Origin: Planctomycetaceae bacterium
GTDB lineage: Bacteria; Planctomycetota; Planctomycetia; Planctomycetales; Planctomycetaceae
Assembly (NCBI GenBank): GCA_947476295.1
Contig: CANJQC010000009.1
Coordinates: 1-64,000 of the forward strand
Direction: 5' to 3'
Length of the DNA stretch: 64,000 bases
The notes under the pieces were generated by a model. The model saw nothing but the letters and a program-made list of their open reading frames with translations, had not been told where the DNA came from and ran no database searches. Positions within the stretch are counted from its first letter, which is position 1; the number at the start of each line of letters is the position of its first letter. A program made the translations under genes and the position numbers. This document shows positions 62,976 through 64,000 of the stretch, piece by piece.

Positions 62976-64000
62976 ATGGAAGTCAGATCCATAAGTTTGC
63001 GTAAATCGCTCTCTGCCGTAAGCTTTGTCGGCACGAGTGATATTGTCGCATCGCGGTTTTGCTGCGACAGTCGCCGGATTCAGCCGGGCGACGTCTTCGT
63101 TGCGTTGCGCGGATCAAGAATCGACGGACATCAGCATCTCGAGGCCGCGATCGCTGGCGGTGCGATCAGTGTGATTGTTGAGCGGCCAGCGTCGCGCATT
63201 GACGTGCCGCAATGTGTCGTCGCAAACACAAGAGTGGCGTTCGCAAAGATCTGCCTTGAACGACTGGGATCACCGCAGCGTTCAATTAACGTCATTGGCG
63301 TCACCGGGACAAACGGCAAAACTACCACGACGTGGCTGTTGCGATCGATTCTAGAAACAGCCGGACGAACAACCGGCCTGCTGGGCACGCTGGAATACTT
63401 CGACGGTCGAACAGCTAAATCGGCATCGCTCACAACTCCAGATTCCGAACAACTCGCGCAGTACATGGCGCAGATGGCACGCAATCGTGTCACAGACTGT
63501 GTGATGGAAATCAGCAGCCACGCTCTGCATCAGCAGCGTTGCGCGGGAATTACGCTGAACGCTGCAGCAATTACAAACATCACACAGGATCATTTCGACT
63601 ATCACGGTGATGCAGAACGCTACCGTGCAGCAAAACTTCGTATCGCGTCGCTCCTGGCGTCCGACAGGCCGATTCTGCTCGGTATCGATGACGCAGGCTG
63701 TCAGGCAATTTGTAAAAAACTGACAGCCGATCGAAACGTCCTTACGTTTGGATTCTCGGCGGATGCTAGTGTGCGTGTCGAGTCGCTTTCGTGCTCGCAG
63801 ACCGGACAGACGCTTCGTCTGTTGCTGCACAGCGGTTCGATCGAAATTCGAACGGCGCTGGTCGGTCGGCACAACGCGCTGAATATTCTGGCAGCGGCAG
63901 CATTGGCGGAACAATCTGGTATCGCAGTGAACGAGATTCGCGACGGTCTCGAACAGGTCCTTCAGGTCCCGGGTCGCATGGAACGCATTGACGTCGGCCA
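62976..64000 (+). CDS. murE: UDP-N-acetylmuramoyl-tripeptide synthetase MurE (5' part, runs off the edge)
   Basis: About 341 codons from ATG 62976 continue open to the right edge. Residues 106-118 hold the Mur-ligase P-loop (VIGVTGTNGKTTTTW, with Lys near 115). The N-terminal region shows DIVASRFCCDSRRIQPGDVFVALRG (uridine-binding). TTPDSEQLAQYMAQ, VTDCVMEISSHALHQQR and ITNITQDHFDYHGDAERY follow, all typical of MurE. The C-terminal domain that decides between diaminopimelate and lysine lies outside the window. The gene is separated by about 58 kb from murC-murB-ddl. Confidence 0.93.
   Translation, partial: MEVRSISLRKSLSAVSFVGTSDIVASRFCCDSRRIQPGDVFVALRGSRIDGHQHLEAAIAGGAISVIVERPASRIDVPQCVVANTRVAFAKICLERLGSPQRSINVIGVTGTNGKTTTTWLLRSILETAGRTTGLLGTLEYFDGRTAKSASLTTPDSEQLAQYMAQMARNRVTDCVMEISSHALHQQRCAGITLNAAAITNITQDHFDYHGDAERYRAAKLRIASLLASDRPILLGIDDAGCQAICKKLTADRNVLTFGFSADASVRVESLSCSQTGQTLRLLLHSGSIEIRTALVGRHNALNILAAAALAEQSGIAVNEIRDGLEQVLQVPGRMERIDVG

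Noticed and set aside
62807-63034. A 75-codon minus-strand gene overlapping murE
   Set aside because: It overlaps the start of a well-supported gene and has no recognisable features.

Overview
The window looks like chromosomal DNA of a planctomycete (order Planctomycetales, marine Gimesia/Fuerstiella-like at a guess). The evidence is the gene content: a DUF1501 Tat-secreted protein, a very large PVC-type protein with a CxxCH heme site, Hanks-type kinases carrying the N-terminal helical region seen in planctomycetes, DUF11 repeat proteins, secreted Cys/Gly/Met-rich proteins, HemQ, and intergenic hairpins of kinds common in these genomes. No rRNA, tRNA or CRISPR array was recognised.

Layout. 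0-13 kb: DUF1501 protein; a ddl-murB-murC peptidoglycan block on the minus strand; a Ser/Thr kinase with an FHA-like region and a tail anchor; gpsA; two small Arg-rich paralogues; a candidate structured ncRNA with its own promoter and terminator; lepA and scpA. 13-28 kb: hemQ, lhgO, trpD, an Ate/Bpt-type aminoacyl-protein transferase, an FAD dehydrogenase, the 1320-residue TIM barrel + cytochrome c + propeller + azurin-like fusion, an amidohydrolase, an IS1380-type remnant, deoC, a stand-alone LigD phosphoesterase domain and a phosphofructokinase. 28-31 kb: a decayed island with a twice-frameshifted RTX/cadherin-like pseudogene and an internally deleted IS1634-type transposase. 31-37 kb: cytochrome P450, xerC with a small upstream gene, a membrane histidine kinase, an M19 dipeptidase and a CpdA-like phosphoesterase. 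37-46 kb: a beta-oxidation cluster (acyl-CoA dehydrogenase, FadJ-type bifunctional enzyme, thiolase, acyl-CoA ligase, and a hotdog thioesterase on the opposite strand) punctuated by two related long hairpins. 46-54.6 kb: secreted GalM, a DUF11 protein, a PQQ-type propeller, a secreted Cys-pentapeptide protein, a DUF433/DUF5615 pair between 50-bp direct repeats, and terC. 54.7-64 kb: dnaE2, a secreted Met/Cys-rich protein, a tail-anchored pseudokinase, an S1-domain protein, and the 5' part of murE running off the right edge.

How the genes fit together. Cell-wall synthesis (murC, murB, ddl, murE) is present but split over about 58 kb. The fad genes supply a complete fatty-acid oxidation cycle. 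Many remaining genes encode exported proteins typical of the planctomycete envelope.

The most unusual items are the four-module redox fusion, the Cys-pentapeptide protein, the paired hairpins with compensatory differences, the toxin-antitoxin-like pair bracketed by hairpin repeats, the pseudokinase, and the unassigned structured RNA. All functional statements rest on reading motifs by eye; no database search was run.
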